From Dioscorea cayenensis subsp. rotundata (Eukaryota > Streptophyta > Magnoliopsida > Dioscoreales > Dioscoreaceae): a stretch of DNA of 64,000 bases. The position numbers and the translations under genes were made by a program. Shown here piece by piece: positions 45,856 through 58,109 of this stretch. Numbering within the stretch: the first letter of the stretch is position 1; the number at the start of each line of letters is the position of its first letter. The DNA lies in the NCBI RefSeq assembly GCF_009730915.1, contig NC_052476.1, positions 17,700,162 through 17,764,161 on the forward strand. Direction: 5' to 3'. The notes under the pieces were generated by a model. The model was given only the letters and a program-made list of their open reading frames with translations. It was not told the DNA's origin and ran no database searches.

Positions 45856-46960
45856 CCAACAAACAACACCAACAATGCTGCCGCATCATGCACCATTTTT
45901 CTCGGGAAAGCACCTGGGTGAGCTGCTGTTTCCTGCACTGACGGATGTTATTGGAGTTGAGATCAAGTTTGTGATGGTGTCGAACTACGTCAACTTTGTG
46001 CCAACCCCACCATCATCACCAGATGAGGTCCATGTCACAGGTTTTCCATCAAGGGGACATCGTTCGAATGTGATTCCTCGTGTTGAGATCAAAGAATGTC
46101 ATCATTGCCAAAACATCCGTTTTCAACAGGCTCACCTTTCCAAAAAATATTGTGAACATTAAGGGAGGAGAAGATGAGGAAGAGCCTTCATTCATGATCA
46201 TTGCCAAAGGGGAGGAGAGTAGCATTTTCAAAAATCCCAAGGCTATCCCAACAAAGTCCTTTGCAGTGGGGCGCCCAAGGTTGACCAAGAGAAAGATATC
46301 CTCACCTCAAGAGAAACGAGTTTTGTCTCTTTCCAAGACTCAGGGAATAATTCATCAAGTTCATGTACCAACTCTTTTGAACCATTATGAATGATGAAGG
46401 AGAACTCCACAATTGGTGAGCTTCGATCCAAACAAAATAACATAGAAAGCGGGTAGGCCACCAAAGTTCCACCAAATGGCGTGCGCTTTTGCTAAGAAAT
46501 ATATTAGTTACACATTTGACGTGTGAGAGCTATAGACTGAAAAGATGACACCAAGGAAGTTTTACCTAAGAAAAAAGAACTTACTCTTAGAGTCATGAGC
46601 TTCTGTGTTTGATTGGTTTGTACTGCCGAAGAAGCAAGATTACAAGAAGACCGCACCTCTCGCTTCTCACTCAAAATTTCAGTGGATAAGAAAACAAGAT
46701 AAAGAGATGGAGGACCTTGAAGTACACACTGTACAAATGATTACCGAAGGGTCTGAACACCCACTTAAGCCAGAGCGTCCCTTCACTAGGCTGAGAAAGA
46801 AGATAACAATTGGCAAAGTGGGTGTCAAGAAGAAGATTTTAACCTCGCTATATACAAGAGGGCAAAACTCCTTTATCCTAAGCTGGGTTCCAAACTCCTC
46901 CTAAGAGGAATAATGACTCAAGTGAGGAAAAGGATAACAATCGTATTTTCACATCGAACA
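45856..46960 (+). pseudogene. Element A gag-side N-terminal remnant
   Basis: Broken frames: 45875-46162 (FPALTDVIGVEIKFVMVSNY), 46080-46394 (KTSVFNRLTFPKN, a word of the SVFxRL type seen in Tat elements) and 46605-46904 (LEVHTVQMITEGSEHPLKPE). This looks like the extra N-terminal or spacer region of a Tat element. The first ~100 codons are not identifiable. Confidence 0.5.
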
Positions 46961-47830
46961 AAGATCCAATGTTTGCAAAACTAAAGAAGTAATTGGATCA
47001 ATGAGAGAAGGATCACATATCTATGATGCAGACTATTGCATATTTAACTGGTGTGATCTTTCATTTAAACGATTAGGTCCAAAATCTACTCCATGAATAT
47101 TCGAGGCTTCATAGGCAAGCACCATCTGCACAAGTTGTTCAAGAGGAAGAAGATGATAAAGAAGAAATAATTAGGTTACATGAGCAAGCTAGAACATCGG
47201 CAATGCCCGAGCTAATGATATCCCAAGAAGAAATACAAAAAATAGTTGCTACATAATTGAAGCAAGTTAAGGGTGCTACACTAAAAAGTGATGGTGATAA
47301 CTTGTACTCAAGCTTTCATGATCAAGTGGCTTATCCTAAGGGATACCATGTTCCTAAGTTTAAGCAGTTTAATGGCTCAGGGAACCCTGATCAACATTTG
47401 GCTAATTTCGTAATAGCATGTGGGGATATAAGCAGTAACCCATTTCTTTTGTTACAATAATTTGCTGTTAGTTTAATTGGTGTGGCTTTTGAATGGTATG
47501 CAAATTTGTAACCTATATCCATTCAGACATGGCAACAAACGGCGAGACCCCTTTTAGGGTCCGATTCGGTGTAGTCACTGGATCAAAATCACTATAGGAT
47601 GATCAACACAAGGCGTAATGGCGATGAGAAGGTCATATACTATGTGATGAGATGGAGTAACTTAACAATCAAGTGTGAGTAGCCACTCAATCAGATGCAA
47701 GCAATGGGGCTATTGGTTGGAATCATTGATAATTAGATGATTCCCTTTCTCAGTTCATCTAGCATTCACACCTTTCAAAAATTAATCTTAGGTCAAAAAA
47801 TTGGAAAGAACTAGTCCAAGTATGGTATCT
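46961..47830 (+). pseudogene. Element A gag
   Basis: VAYPKGYHVPKFKQFNGSGN and PDQHLANFVIACGD followed by a stop and FAVSLIGVAFEWYANL match the gypsy-type gag (capsid) domain: the K-F-xx-F-x-G-x-xx-P start and the L-x-G-x-A-xx-W-Y core. Stops near 47255, 47458 and 47508. The rest to about 47800 has MQAMGLLVGIID-like text in another frame. Confidence 0.8.
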
Positions 47831-49900
47831 ACAATGCAACCCGCCAAATTGGATAAAGAGAAGCCAAGAAAGCTAGAAGGTGTTAATTATGTAGCTTTTG
47901 GAGTTGATAATTAAAGTGAGGCTACCTGCACTCAACAAATAATAATGTGTCAAAGCCACCATCACTTGGGAGTGGAAGTAAACCACCTAAGCCTCTAAGC
48001 TCTCTTCAAGAAAGAGATGAGTAAAAAGTATTCTTTGAGAAGAGACAAAGTGATAAAGATATTCAAAGATGCATTGAAGATGGGTTTGCAGCTGCTAGAG
48101 AGCAAGCCACCAGAGGAAGCAAAGAAGAAAGATTACCTAAATTTTTATCTATACCACAAAATATTGGATCATTCGATTGAGAACTACTATGTCTTCAAAA
48201 ACTAGATTGAGAGACAATATCAAGAAGTAGAAATCACTTTGTCTAAGAGTGTATTGCTCGATCAACTAGTGGAGCATACCAACTATGTGTCGGTTGCACT
48301 ACAAGAAGAAACTTTATGGAAGCAAGATGTAGGGGCACTTCAAAAATCATGCAAGCTGAGGGAGCCCCTTAAGTTCCCAAGGAGCATACTCCTCTTGGAC
48401 TTCCAAAAGGCTTATGGAAAATCTTTATCTTAAAAAAGTTAAGAAAGATTTTAAAAATTGAAAAAGCTCGCCCTCGTAAAGTGCAAAGAGCTCCCAATGA
48501 GATGCAGCAAAAATGAAGAAGAATAAAAAGATCAAGAACAAGAAAAAGAAGTAGAAGAAAATAAAGCCCGCTGAATTCCCCTATGATTATTTAAGAATAT
48601 ATTGACTCCCTAGAAGATTATCAGAAAATTAAAGAAGAGAGCCCTAATTACATTAGGGGATTACTTCCTTTATAAGGTTAAGGAGCTGCTCACAGATTTG
48701 GATGAGTCTCAAGATGATGAGCCCATGATTGAGACTTGTCGGGTTATTACCTTATATGAAGAAGAAGCATGGGATGATGTTGATAATGAAGATGAGCTTG
48801 AGCTCTAATACCCGGTTGAAGATGATTCTTTACCTGAGTAGCTTATGATCGACATGGGAAACCCTATGTTAGTAAGAAGCAGAGAAAGAAACAAGCTTTC
48901 CAGGAAAGAGTTCGGATGGCGAATGCTAGGTTGTAGGAACCATCGCCACAATCTTCTCAAACAAGCTAGAACTATCCAAAGGCGAAACCAAGAAGAGCAC
49001 CCAAATATGAGATACTCAAAAAGGTGATGCCATATGAAGAGATTTCATCTTTCATCCAAAAGGTGACATATGACCTCACTCATCGAAAGTCACATGTTCC
49101 AAATAGTGATGTTCTTTGGAATGAGTCTTGAATCATAGAACCTGTGAGCACTTCTTTCCGCCAAAAGAAAATACACCCTCAACATAGTAAAGATCGAAGA
49201 GTTGACATGAAGGAAGGAAGAGCACCTCAAATTTTAAGCAATGTAAGAGATGGGAGCTTTGCCATAAGAAAATACAAAATTCAAGAATTATTTCAGAAGA
49301 TGGTAGAAGAAGGGATGTTGCTTCTAAAAAAGAGCGGAGATGCTACAATAAACATGAATAATCATCCTAAATACTATCCTTTTCATCATTTGATAAGATA
49401 TGCACTGGAAGATTGTCATGGTTTCAAGAGCTGGTTATATAAAGTACTCAAGTCGGGTACCATAAACCTACTTGAGGAGTATTTTGAAACATTAGGTATA
49501 TGCTATGCCTTGATAATCAAAGAAAGACATGATAATGGGTGCATCCATGAAGATAAGGAAGAAGAGACTCGAATGATTAATAACGTGCGAAGGCTTCTCA
49601 AGCAAGCATGTAGCACTAAGGATAAAATGAAGGAGAAGGTGATTGACATAAATGAAGACATCATGCAGCCCTAGAAGAGCTTTACTTCGAAGATACAAGA
49701 CTATAATATTACTGTCCATTTGAAGAAAATTCTAGCTCAACTAAGTGTCTTTGATGTGCTGATGATGTCGCAGGAGCTCAGAGATACATTGATCTATGTT
49801 TGCAAAACCTAGAAGAATACCAAGCTTATTTTGCTGAAGCTCATATGACGGAAGCTCTCTACACTTTTGGTTCTCTGGTGATTAAGTTCTCATAGAAAGA
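47831..49900 (+). pseudogene. Element A gag C-terminal/spacer region with repeated zinc-finger-like modules
   Basis: Two related modules are visible. 48017-48205 ends FYLYHKILDHSIENYYVFKN and 49144-49674 holds YYPFHHLIRYALEDCHGFKS. In intact Tat elements this C/Y-x-x-H-x8-H-x4-C layout recurs between gag and protease and probably binds nucleic acid. Here Cys residues are largely replaced by Tyr. Long stretches are rich in Lys and Glu and full of stops. Confidence 0.6.
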
Positions 49901-50330
49901 CTCATTTGTGGGACAGATGGGGCATGGCTCAGAACTTTATACATTGATGGGTCGCGTGGCGGACAAGGAGTTAATCTGAATCCTTATTGATCCAAGCCTC
50001 ATAATAAATCTGAGCAACACATAAGACTTTGCATGCTTGGCTTTGGAGACATATCACCCTATCAGCTGAGAAAAATCATTGTCGAGGCTTGCACCAAAGG
50101 CATAGTTAAAAAGGTACTTGGGTCAATTACTCTCCCTTTCAAATTTGGGAAGGCGACGATCAGTGAAGTTTCATGTCATCAACACTGATACTTCCTATAG
50201 AGCATTGTTGGGGAGACCATGGTTACATAAAAAACTATGTGATTCCTTCCATTTTACATTAGTGTTTGAAGTACTGAGAGGGCGATGATGGTATACCATT
50301 AGATGGAGAGACTCTCGACCATTTCGTGTC
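49901..50330 (+). pseudogene. Element A aspartic protease remnant
   Basis: LIDPSLIINL corresponds to the family's hhDxGAShN active site with the Gly-Ala-Ser replaced, so it is inactive. After frameshifts SVKFHVINTDTSYRALLGRP is the conserved end of the Tat/Ogre protease region. Several stops. Confidence 0.7.
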
Positions 50331-51030
50331 ATGAAATCAACTATGATGATGTATGGTATTTTGGATGAAACCAAAAAGGGGGCAAGTCTGTAAAGAGATG
50401 CTCTATAAGGCCACTAGACTACCAATCTCACTCGGAAGGTTTCATTCTGGGCTCTTTGAAACCACAACTCGAAGTGAGGAGGGGTCTTGAAAGTGGACGA
50501 TGATAGAGATATAGCCACTTATCCATTTTCCTGGCATAAGCAGAGAAGCGGCGCTTTGGAAGTGATGATTCTGATGGGGAAAGAGCTTTATTCCCACCAA
50601 TTAAAAAAGAAGATGATGATGAAAGTATAGTAGAAAGTTCTATTCATGTTACATGAAAGTCTAGTACAAAGCTCTTGATGAGTTGGATTTTAACTCTGTA
50701 GAATCGCTTATCATCTTTTATGTGCTTTCTTGTCATCATGAGAAAAGAGGGAGGGATCCTCTTCTATAAGTCAAATCTCAGTGAATCTAATGATGAAGAT
50801 ATTTTGATGAGCAAAGCCATGGAGGATGATGAATCTTGGCCTTGAGGATTCCATATTGTTACTCTCCTTAGCTAAAAAAATTAATAAGTAAGATGGAATT
50901 GGTTTGAAGCATTCAAAGGATAGACATTCTCTTTGAGAGACTTTGGCATCCTTTCAAAATTGTTACACAAGGACAAGGCTTGAGCAAGAAGGGACTTGGG
51001 TTTTAAGATAAACAAGTATATGAATGTTGC
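50331..51030 (+). other. Element A protease-RT linker
   Basis: No domain recognised. Acid-rich frames with stops. It ends QGQGLSKKGLGF-like text shortly before the pre-RT frame. Confidence 0.5.
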
Positions 51031-52010
51031 ATGGTGTTAACAGTTAAAGGGTTGGATACAAAGGATGAAGATCCACTTGAAGAAGCATCAGATGATCATC
51101 TTGTGAAAGATATAAAATTAAAGGATGCACCCCTTGAGCTTGAAGATGGAGGGCAAGTGACAATTGATGAGTTAGTGGAAATCAACTTGGGAAGTGAAGA
51201 TGATCCTAAACCCACTTTCTTAAGTGCACAATACTCAAGAAAAGAAAAACAATTCATTCAAAGCATTCTTGCAGAGTATATTAACTGTTTTGCATGGATC
51301 TATGAGGAGATGCCACGGCTCGATATAGAGGTAGTAGTGCACAAGCTCTCTATTGATCTAACTTTTCCACCAGTGAAGCAAGCACCAAGAAAGATAAAGT
51401 CTGATTTGAAAGAGTATGTCATTGAAGAAACCATGAAACTAATTAAATCTAGTTTCATAATGGAAGAAAACTACCCTAATTGAATCGCTAGCATAGTGTC
51501 TATCAAGAAGAAGAAGAATGGGAAAATTAGAATATGTGTGGACTTTAGGGACTTAAACAAAACATGTCCCAAAGATGATTTTCCACAACTTATTATGGAG
51601 ATCATGATTGATAACACTTCCTCTTATGAGATGTTTTCTTTCATGGATGGTTTCTCTGGGTACAACCAAATTAAGATGGACCCATAGGATGAAAAGCATA
51701 CTACATTCTAGACACTGATAGGCATATACTGTTACAAGGTTATGCCATTTAGACTAAAGAATGCGGGGCCAACATATCAAAGAGCTATGACCAAAATCTT
51801 TGATGATTTGATTCACCAAGTTGTGGAATGCCATGTAGACAATTTGGTGGTGAAAAAACAATCAAGAGATGAACACCTCAATGACTTGAGAATAGTGTTC
51901 GATCGTATTAGACAATACAACTTAAAGATGAACCCTATGAAATGTACATTTGGGGTACTATTTGAAAAATTCCTTGGGTTCATAGTGAGGCACTAAGTAA
52001 TAGAGATTGA
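51031..52010 (+). pseudogene. Element A reverse transcriptase
   Basis: The pre-RT frame 51031-51483 has FAWIYEEMPRLDIEVVVHKL and PPVKQAPRKIKSDLK. The fingers/palm at 51496-51687 has KIRICVDFRDLNKTCPKDDF and FMDGFSGYNQIKMDP. 51742-51996 has MPFRLKNAGPTYQRAM and the active-site strand HVDNLVVKKQSRDEHL, where the YVDD box is changed to HVDN, so it cannot be active. Stops at 51481, 51687 and 51711. Confidence 0.92.
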
Positions 52011-52534
52011 TCTCTCCAAAATTAAAGCAATCATTAAGATACTGCCCCCAAAGACATTAAAGCAACTAAGGTCCTTCCAAGGTTGTCTTGCATAATCAGA
52101 AGGTTCATTGCCAATTTTTAGGGTAGATGTAAGCCATTCTCAAAACTGGTAAAGAAGAATGCTCCTTTCAAGTGGGATGATTAATGTCAAAATGCTTTTG
52201 AAGAAATAAAGCGCTATTTATTTAGATCCGCGTTAGCACGTAATTGTAGGGAAAAACCATTGATCTGTATACAAACTGCGCTTTTTGGATAGATCCTTTG
52301 GTCTCCTAGCTCGAGAGGAAGAAGAGTAAGGAGGGACACTATACTACCTGCGGGATGTTGGTGGACGTTGAAAATGATATACAAACTATCGAAAAAGCAC
52401 TAGCTCTCCTTGTATTTCGCAGGTAAAGAAGCGATGTGTTGCCTCTCATATAAAGTCATTCTTATCTAAAAGGATAGACCCACTCAAGTACTTGATGGCC
52501 CAGAGCACTCACTTAAAGATTAGCAAAATGGGCA
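52011..52534 (+). pseudogene. Element A RT connection and RNase H
   Basis: IDLSKIKAIIKILPPKTLKQ and LRSFQG, then after a shift KPFSKLVKKNAPFKWDD. RNase H is badly decayed between 52230 and 52500 (CGMLVDVENDIQTIEKALAL-like text and DPLKYLMA). Stops and frameshifts throughout. Confidence 0.82.
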
Positions 52535-53250
52535 TTGATACTCATGGAGTTTGATATTAGTTATACTTCACAAAAAGCAATCAAAGGACAAGCCTTGGCA
52601 AATTTTCTCACAACGCATCCTTTGCCCGATGAATCTCTCTTCAGATGTGACCTCCCTAATGAAGAGACTTTGGCAATAAAAGAAGAGAAGAAATGTTGGA
52701 AGATGTACTTTGATGGAGCTTTTTTGATCCAACTAAATTTGCATGGACCCAAAAATTCCTCAATGGAGGCGGTATTGGACTCATCTTCGTTTCTCTAAAG
52801 GATGGGATCCCGAGATACTATCTTTCCTTGTTGAAAGCCATGTATCATAAGTTTGAAAATGAAGCTCTGGTTGTTGGATTTGGAGCTAGCAATCAAGATG
52901 GGGATTCAAATTTGCATATATGATGACTCCCAACTCATCATATGATCAAGTTGAAGGGTTTCAAAACTACAAGGCAGAACTTCTTTGAAAGTATCATCGA
53001 GAAGGTTAAAGAACTAATGAAGCAAAATTTCTAATGTTAGCGGGAGAGGGTTTCCAAAGGTCGGGTCAATGGAAAGAAAGATAGCTTGGCTAAACTTGCA
53101 AAAAGAGCTAGTACGATCTAGATGGGAGGAGATCCAGATCACCATGTATGAGCAGGAGGTCTTGAGCTCTTGATTTGATGAAGAGTTAGAAGACGAGACA
53201 ACTCAAAAAATAAAGAAAGTTACTGATGAGTGCTAAAGTTGATTGGAGGG
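52535..53250 (+). pseudogene. Element A second (archaeal-type) RNase H
   Basis: MEFDISYTSQKAIKGQALAN and FLTTHPLPDESLF precede MYFDGAFLIQLN (first Asp), then shifted frames give YHKFENEALVVGFGASNQDG (Glu region) and YDDSQLI for the GDSQL site. More decayed than the element B copy. Confidence 0.82.
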
Positions 53251-53269
53251 GCCTTTCATTAAATATTTC

Positions 53270-54496
53270 AAGTATGGTGAACTTCGCAAATGAAAAAGTC
53301 TCTAGCAAAAAAGTTAAAGAAAAAGGTGATGAGGTTTACCCTTGTTACCGATGTTCTCTATTGAAGATCATATGATCAACTATTACTAAGATGTATCTTG
53401 CATTAGGAGTCTAAAGAAGTCATGCATGAAGTCGTTTCCTAGCATCGCTGAGACTCCAGTCGGGACCCCGAGATGTGGTTGAAGATCAAACATGGTCAGG
53501 TACCATTGATAGACATGATCAACAATTGTCTGCAATATGCAAGACGGTGCAAACTGTGCCAAGCTCATGGGAATTTCATTCATCAACATCCAACCCTTTA
53601 AACCCTATAGTTTCTTCATGGCCTTTTGAGATGTGGGGGACTGATGTGATAGGGTGTATTGAGCCTCCATCATCATGATGGCATCATTTTATATTAGCTG
53701 CCACTGACTATTTTTCATAATGTGCAGAAGCTATTCCTTTAAAGGAAATAAAGGCGGAGAACATCAAGTTCTTCAAAGACCATGTGCTATATAAATTTGG
53801 AATGCCTCGAAGGATCATCTCTGATAATGGGCGAGCATTCAAAAGCTTCAATGTTGGAAGGCTTGCTCAGCATCACAAAATAGATTGGAGATATTCATCT
53901 TTTTATAACACTAGAGAAAATGGTCTCGCAAAATTATTCAACAAAACATTATCCAAGTTGTTGAAGAAAGTAGTTTCAAAAAGTCAAAGGAATTGGCACG
54001 AAAGGCTTCCTGAAGTTTTATGGGCACACCGGACAACATATCGAACACCAACTCAATCAACACCATAGTCATTGGTTTTTGGTACAGAATGTTGTTCTTC
54101 CACTTGAAATTCAAATTCCATCTCTGAGAATCACCTTGCAAAATGAACTCACCAATGAAGATAGAGTTTGCTTGCGTTTGGATGAGCTTGATTCTTTAGA
54201 TGAAAGGAGACTAGAGGCTCAATAGAATCATGAAGTCTACAATGCATGGACGGCTCGAGCTTATAATAAGATGGCTCGCATTTGAACTTTCGAGAAAGGA
54301 GAGATGGTGTGGGTGTTGAGAAGACCAATCATCACCAACAAGCATGCTAGGTGCAAGTTCAAAGTCAAATTGGGAAGTCCCTTACATTATAGAGGTCATC
54401 TACGAAAGGATGAGCTTATCAGCTAGTCCACACCGATGGAAGAAGACCTATGCCGCCCATTAATGGCCGCTTCTTGAAAAAATATTATCCATGATA
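53270..54496 (+). pseudogene. Element A integrase
   Basis: Zinc-domain remnant near 53400-53580, including CKLCQAHGNFIHQHP-like text in a shifted frame. The core has PFEMWGTDVIGCIEPPSS (first Asp), MPRRIISDNGRAFKSF (second Asp) and ENGLAKLFNKTLSKLLKK, where Lys replaces the catalytic Glu. RNWHERLPEVLWAHRTTYRT and QAYNKMA-like text follow, and the end is RFLKKYYP before a stop at 54496. Confidence 0.88.
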
Positions 54497-54967
54497 TGAA
54501 AATGTAAGAAAAAAAAGATCTTGTGTTTGTCTATGAGGACAGTCCAATGCTCTTGTTTGAGCAATTTGGTTAAGCATGGCATATGTTTCTCGAGACAAAA
54601 CACAAGTTCCATTGTGTTGTTTATTTTTGAATAAAAATATATTGTAAAAAAAAGAGAATAAAAAAGAACTTGTGTTTGTCTATGAAGGAATGTCTAGTGC
54701 TCTTGTTTTAGCAAATTGGTCAAGCATGACGTATAGCTCTCGAGGACAAAACCACGAGTTATGTTCTATTGTTGTCTTTTTCAAATGGAATAAAAAGACA
54801 TGAAAAACTCGTGTTTGTTTATAGCAAATCCCAATGCTCTGATTTGATTCACATTAAAATCAAAAATCACTTCAAATGCTTAAACACATTGCAAATCTTT
54901 GGGTCTCTTGTGCCTTCCTCCCATGACTATTGTGTGTAAGGAATTTGCACGCAGGGGTGGGGGCATT
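54497..54967 (+). other. Element A 3' untranslated region and polypurine tract
   Basis: Two imperfect direct copies of a ~190-bp unit start near 54520 and 54670 (CTTGTGTTTGTCTATGA...CAATGCTCTTGTTT...AAGCATG). The polypurine tract AGGGGTGGGGG (54953-54963) lies just before the LTR. The antisense frame seen in element B is not present here. Confidence 0.8.
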
Positions 54968-55506
54968 TGTTTATGTAGACTTTGAATAAAAAATAATAAA
55001 TAAAAATAAAGTCAATTAAAAAGAGAAGATCAAAATAAAAAGATATAGATAGACAATTAAAAATTGTCACATAGGGAAATACTAAAGAAATAGAGAATAT
55101 ATGAAGATAAAAAAAGGAAAATACTAAAAACTGAAAGAAAATAAAAGGAGTTGATTTAAAATAAAAAAGTTTTTTGAAATTCAAAATTCAAAATTCAAAA
55201 TTTAAAATTGAAAAAGAATGTATAAAATTTAAAATTTTAAACATTTGGATTGAAGTTATGAAAGAAAAAAATCCTCTCTCACAACGTATGGGGAGTTGGA
55301 GATATTGTGGAGCAGAGAAAAAAAGATAGGGAGTAGAAAAGAGAAAGGAAAAGAGAGAGAGAGCTTTGAGAGAAAAAGAAGAAGAGGGCTCGAGAGAAGT
55401 GGAAGGAGAAGAAAAGGTGGAGTATTAGCAAAAGAATCCTTTAAAAGATCTCCATAGCTTGGAGAAGGAAAACTTGGAGGAGTTTTGCCAGAGGACTACT
55501 GACGAC

Positions 55507-56436
55507 TAGGGGTGAGCAAAAAAATCCGGATCGATGATCCAATCTAGTATCCGAATTTTTTGGGTATCTGATCTAAAAAAAGGGTCGGGTATCCGATCCG
55601 AATTTTTTAGATAAAAATCCAGTCAGGTCTGGGTTCGAAGAAATTAAACATTGGGTAACCGAATCCGATTTGGTTATTAATTTTTAGTATATTCTTATAT
55701 TTAGATACATTTTATATGGTCTAAAAAGTAAAAAAGAAAAACCTCCAAATCCCTCACATCTAAACCCTTTAAGAGTTATATATATTTATATATATAATAA
55801 ATTTAAATTTTACAAGGGCTAAAGTAAAAAAAAAATATATCCAAATGCCTAATCTAATAACTTAAAGACAATATACTTATATAGTTATATATATATATAT
55901 ATATATTAATAAATTTAAATTCTATATAGATTAAAAGAAAAAAAGAAACAAATACCCCAAATCCCTGTCTCCCAATCCCCAACGACCATCATCATGCTTC
56001 TTCTTTCTAGTCTCCTTCCAAATCTCTTCTTTCTCTAGCAACCAATGATCATTATTGATAAGGCAATTGATGGTTTAGAAGATTTTGTTTTAATGAATAA
56101 GATTGATAAAACTCTTTATTATTTTTGTTATGACTTTTGTTATGTGGAGAATAATATAAGAGTTTAATGTTCTTTATAAGTTATAAGCTTCTCATATTTG
56201 TTTTTTATGTAATGCTGTTATATAAAGCAAATCTATAGAGTAGATAAAATTTAAATTCGGATCCAGATATCCTATATCCGATATCCGATATCCGATCCGG
56301 CTTAAACCAAGCACCCAATTCTCAATACCCTGTTTAAACCGGGTCGGATACGGGTCGAGGTTTTACTGATCCGAAAAAGCGGGTACCTGATCCAATTTTA
56401 AAAACCGGATTGGGTACCCGGTTTTGCTCACCCCTA
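55507..56436. mobile_element. hAT-like non-autonomous transposon in element A 3' LTR
   Basis: Perfect 15-bp inverted ends TAGGGGTGAGCAAAA. Flanks CTGACGAC (55499-55506) and CCGATGAT (56437-56444) are an 8-bp duplication differing only by C/T changes. The other LTR has the empty site once, CCGACGAC near 12982. Subterminal GGATCC/GATCCGA/TATCCGA words occur at both ends, the usual place for transposase binding. The AT-rich interior has no coding frame. Confidence 0.9.
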
Positions 56437-58109
56437 CCGATGATGAGGTGCGAGCTTACTCTGCTGAAGTTCACCATTGAGGTACTGAGATTTATCTCCA
56501 TAGAAGAAGGATACATCATATAATAGAAGCAATAGAAAGTATTTCCTTTCTAAACCTAGGTTTACACAATACATGCATGGATGATGGTGTGTCCCGCCAA
56601 TTTATAATTTTTTTTTATATACCATATGCCATGCACATCCAGACTTTCTTGAATACATATGTGCATGTATATTTAACATAACCCCGATTGTGAGGATATG
56701 CAAGCATGTTTTTTTTCCATAGGACTTCTTTGTCTCATATGGGTTAGATCATGTATGAAATCATACAAAAAAAAAATCTCGTTGTTTCCCTCCTATGCCC
56801 ATGATATCTCTTTGAATCCCACCGATAAGCTCTACAATTTTGATCAAGTTCCAAGAGAAATGGAAATTATTTCTTTCTCTTAAAAATCATTTTATCTTTT
56901 CATTTTGAGAATGAACCCTTCTACTCAACCCCTAGCAACTCATGTTTGTTTTTAGACCACCACATGACGTGCCTATTATGTTCCTCATCATCATGCCTCT
57001 CTTTTCCTCTGAATCTCTATTCCATTGATGGCACCATAAAAAAGATCATAGTTGTCATGTTTGCCGATCATTGCCACTATCATCATCCATGTTAGTTTCC
57101 ATAGATTCTCAAAGTAAGCATATAGAGAATGATATTGATTCAAGATTCTACTTGTTAAGTGCCATCTTAAGTTTGTAAATAAAGAGTCACTATAGAATCA
57201 TAGTATGACAATGTTAAACACCATGGAAAATCCTTCATCGCTTTGATGCAAAAACACACCCGTTCTATGTTGTCACTATATCGTGGTACTTTTCTAAAAG
57301 TCACTACTAAAATTTCATTGTTTAGTTTGTTTGCATGAATTCATAAGGTGATGGCAACTAGAATCTTTTCCTGAATGGGTGTTTGTGAAATGATTATTGG
57401 TGACAACTATTATCATGCAAAATTGGTGTTTTGTCATAGGTTATGATTGTTATTAAGTCATGTGAAGTAGATAGGTACTAATGTTAGGTGTTAGGTGTTA
57501 GGTATAGAATGAAGAGAGTGCAGAAGTGTGGAAATATATATATTTGGATATGAATGTGGAAAGAAGATATTTATGCCATGATGTGAAGATTAGAGTGCTT
57601 TTATTTGCATAAAAAAAAGAGAGAGGAAATGAGAGTTTGGGGGTGTATCTATGAAACTTGCAAGAATATAAAAGTATAAATGAATAAATGAATGATGAAA
57701 GATTGGGCATCTTTGCAAAAAAAAACTTTCTTTTTAAAAAAGAGGTGAAAATATGGAGATTCGAGGCCTCAATTGCAAAATTCTTAGGTGTAATGTGAGA
57801 GATGTAAGAAATTCGGGTTTATTTGCAAAAGTGGTCAAACATGTGAAAATGAAAAAATTGGAGGACTTGTTTAAAAAAACAAAAAAAAGGAGGAAATATG
57901 GGAAAGTGAAGCTTTAAGGGATTTGGTTGAATAAATCTTGAACTTTCATGAAAAGAGAAAAAATCAGAGAGGAAAAAAAAAATCAAGGGTTGATGTGAAA
58001 AAATCGCATGAGATGACTTAACATGAAATCGGGAGAAAAATAGTGAATCTAATTAATATAGGGGTATTTTCATAATTTTCACATGAACTCCACTTGAAAA
58101 ATTTTATGA

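Noticed and set aside
51031..54496. Endogenous pararetrovirus
   Set aside because: The domain order, duplicate RNase H, integrase, LTRs and 5-bp duplication identify a Tat-lineage Ty3/gypsy retrotransposon.
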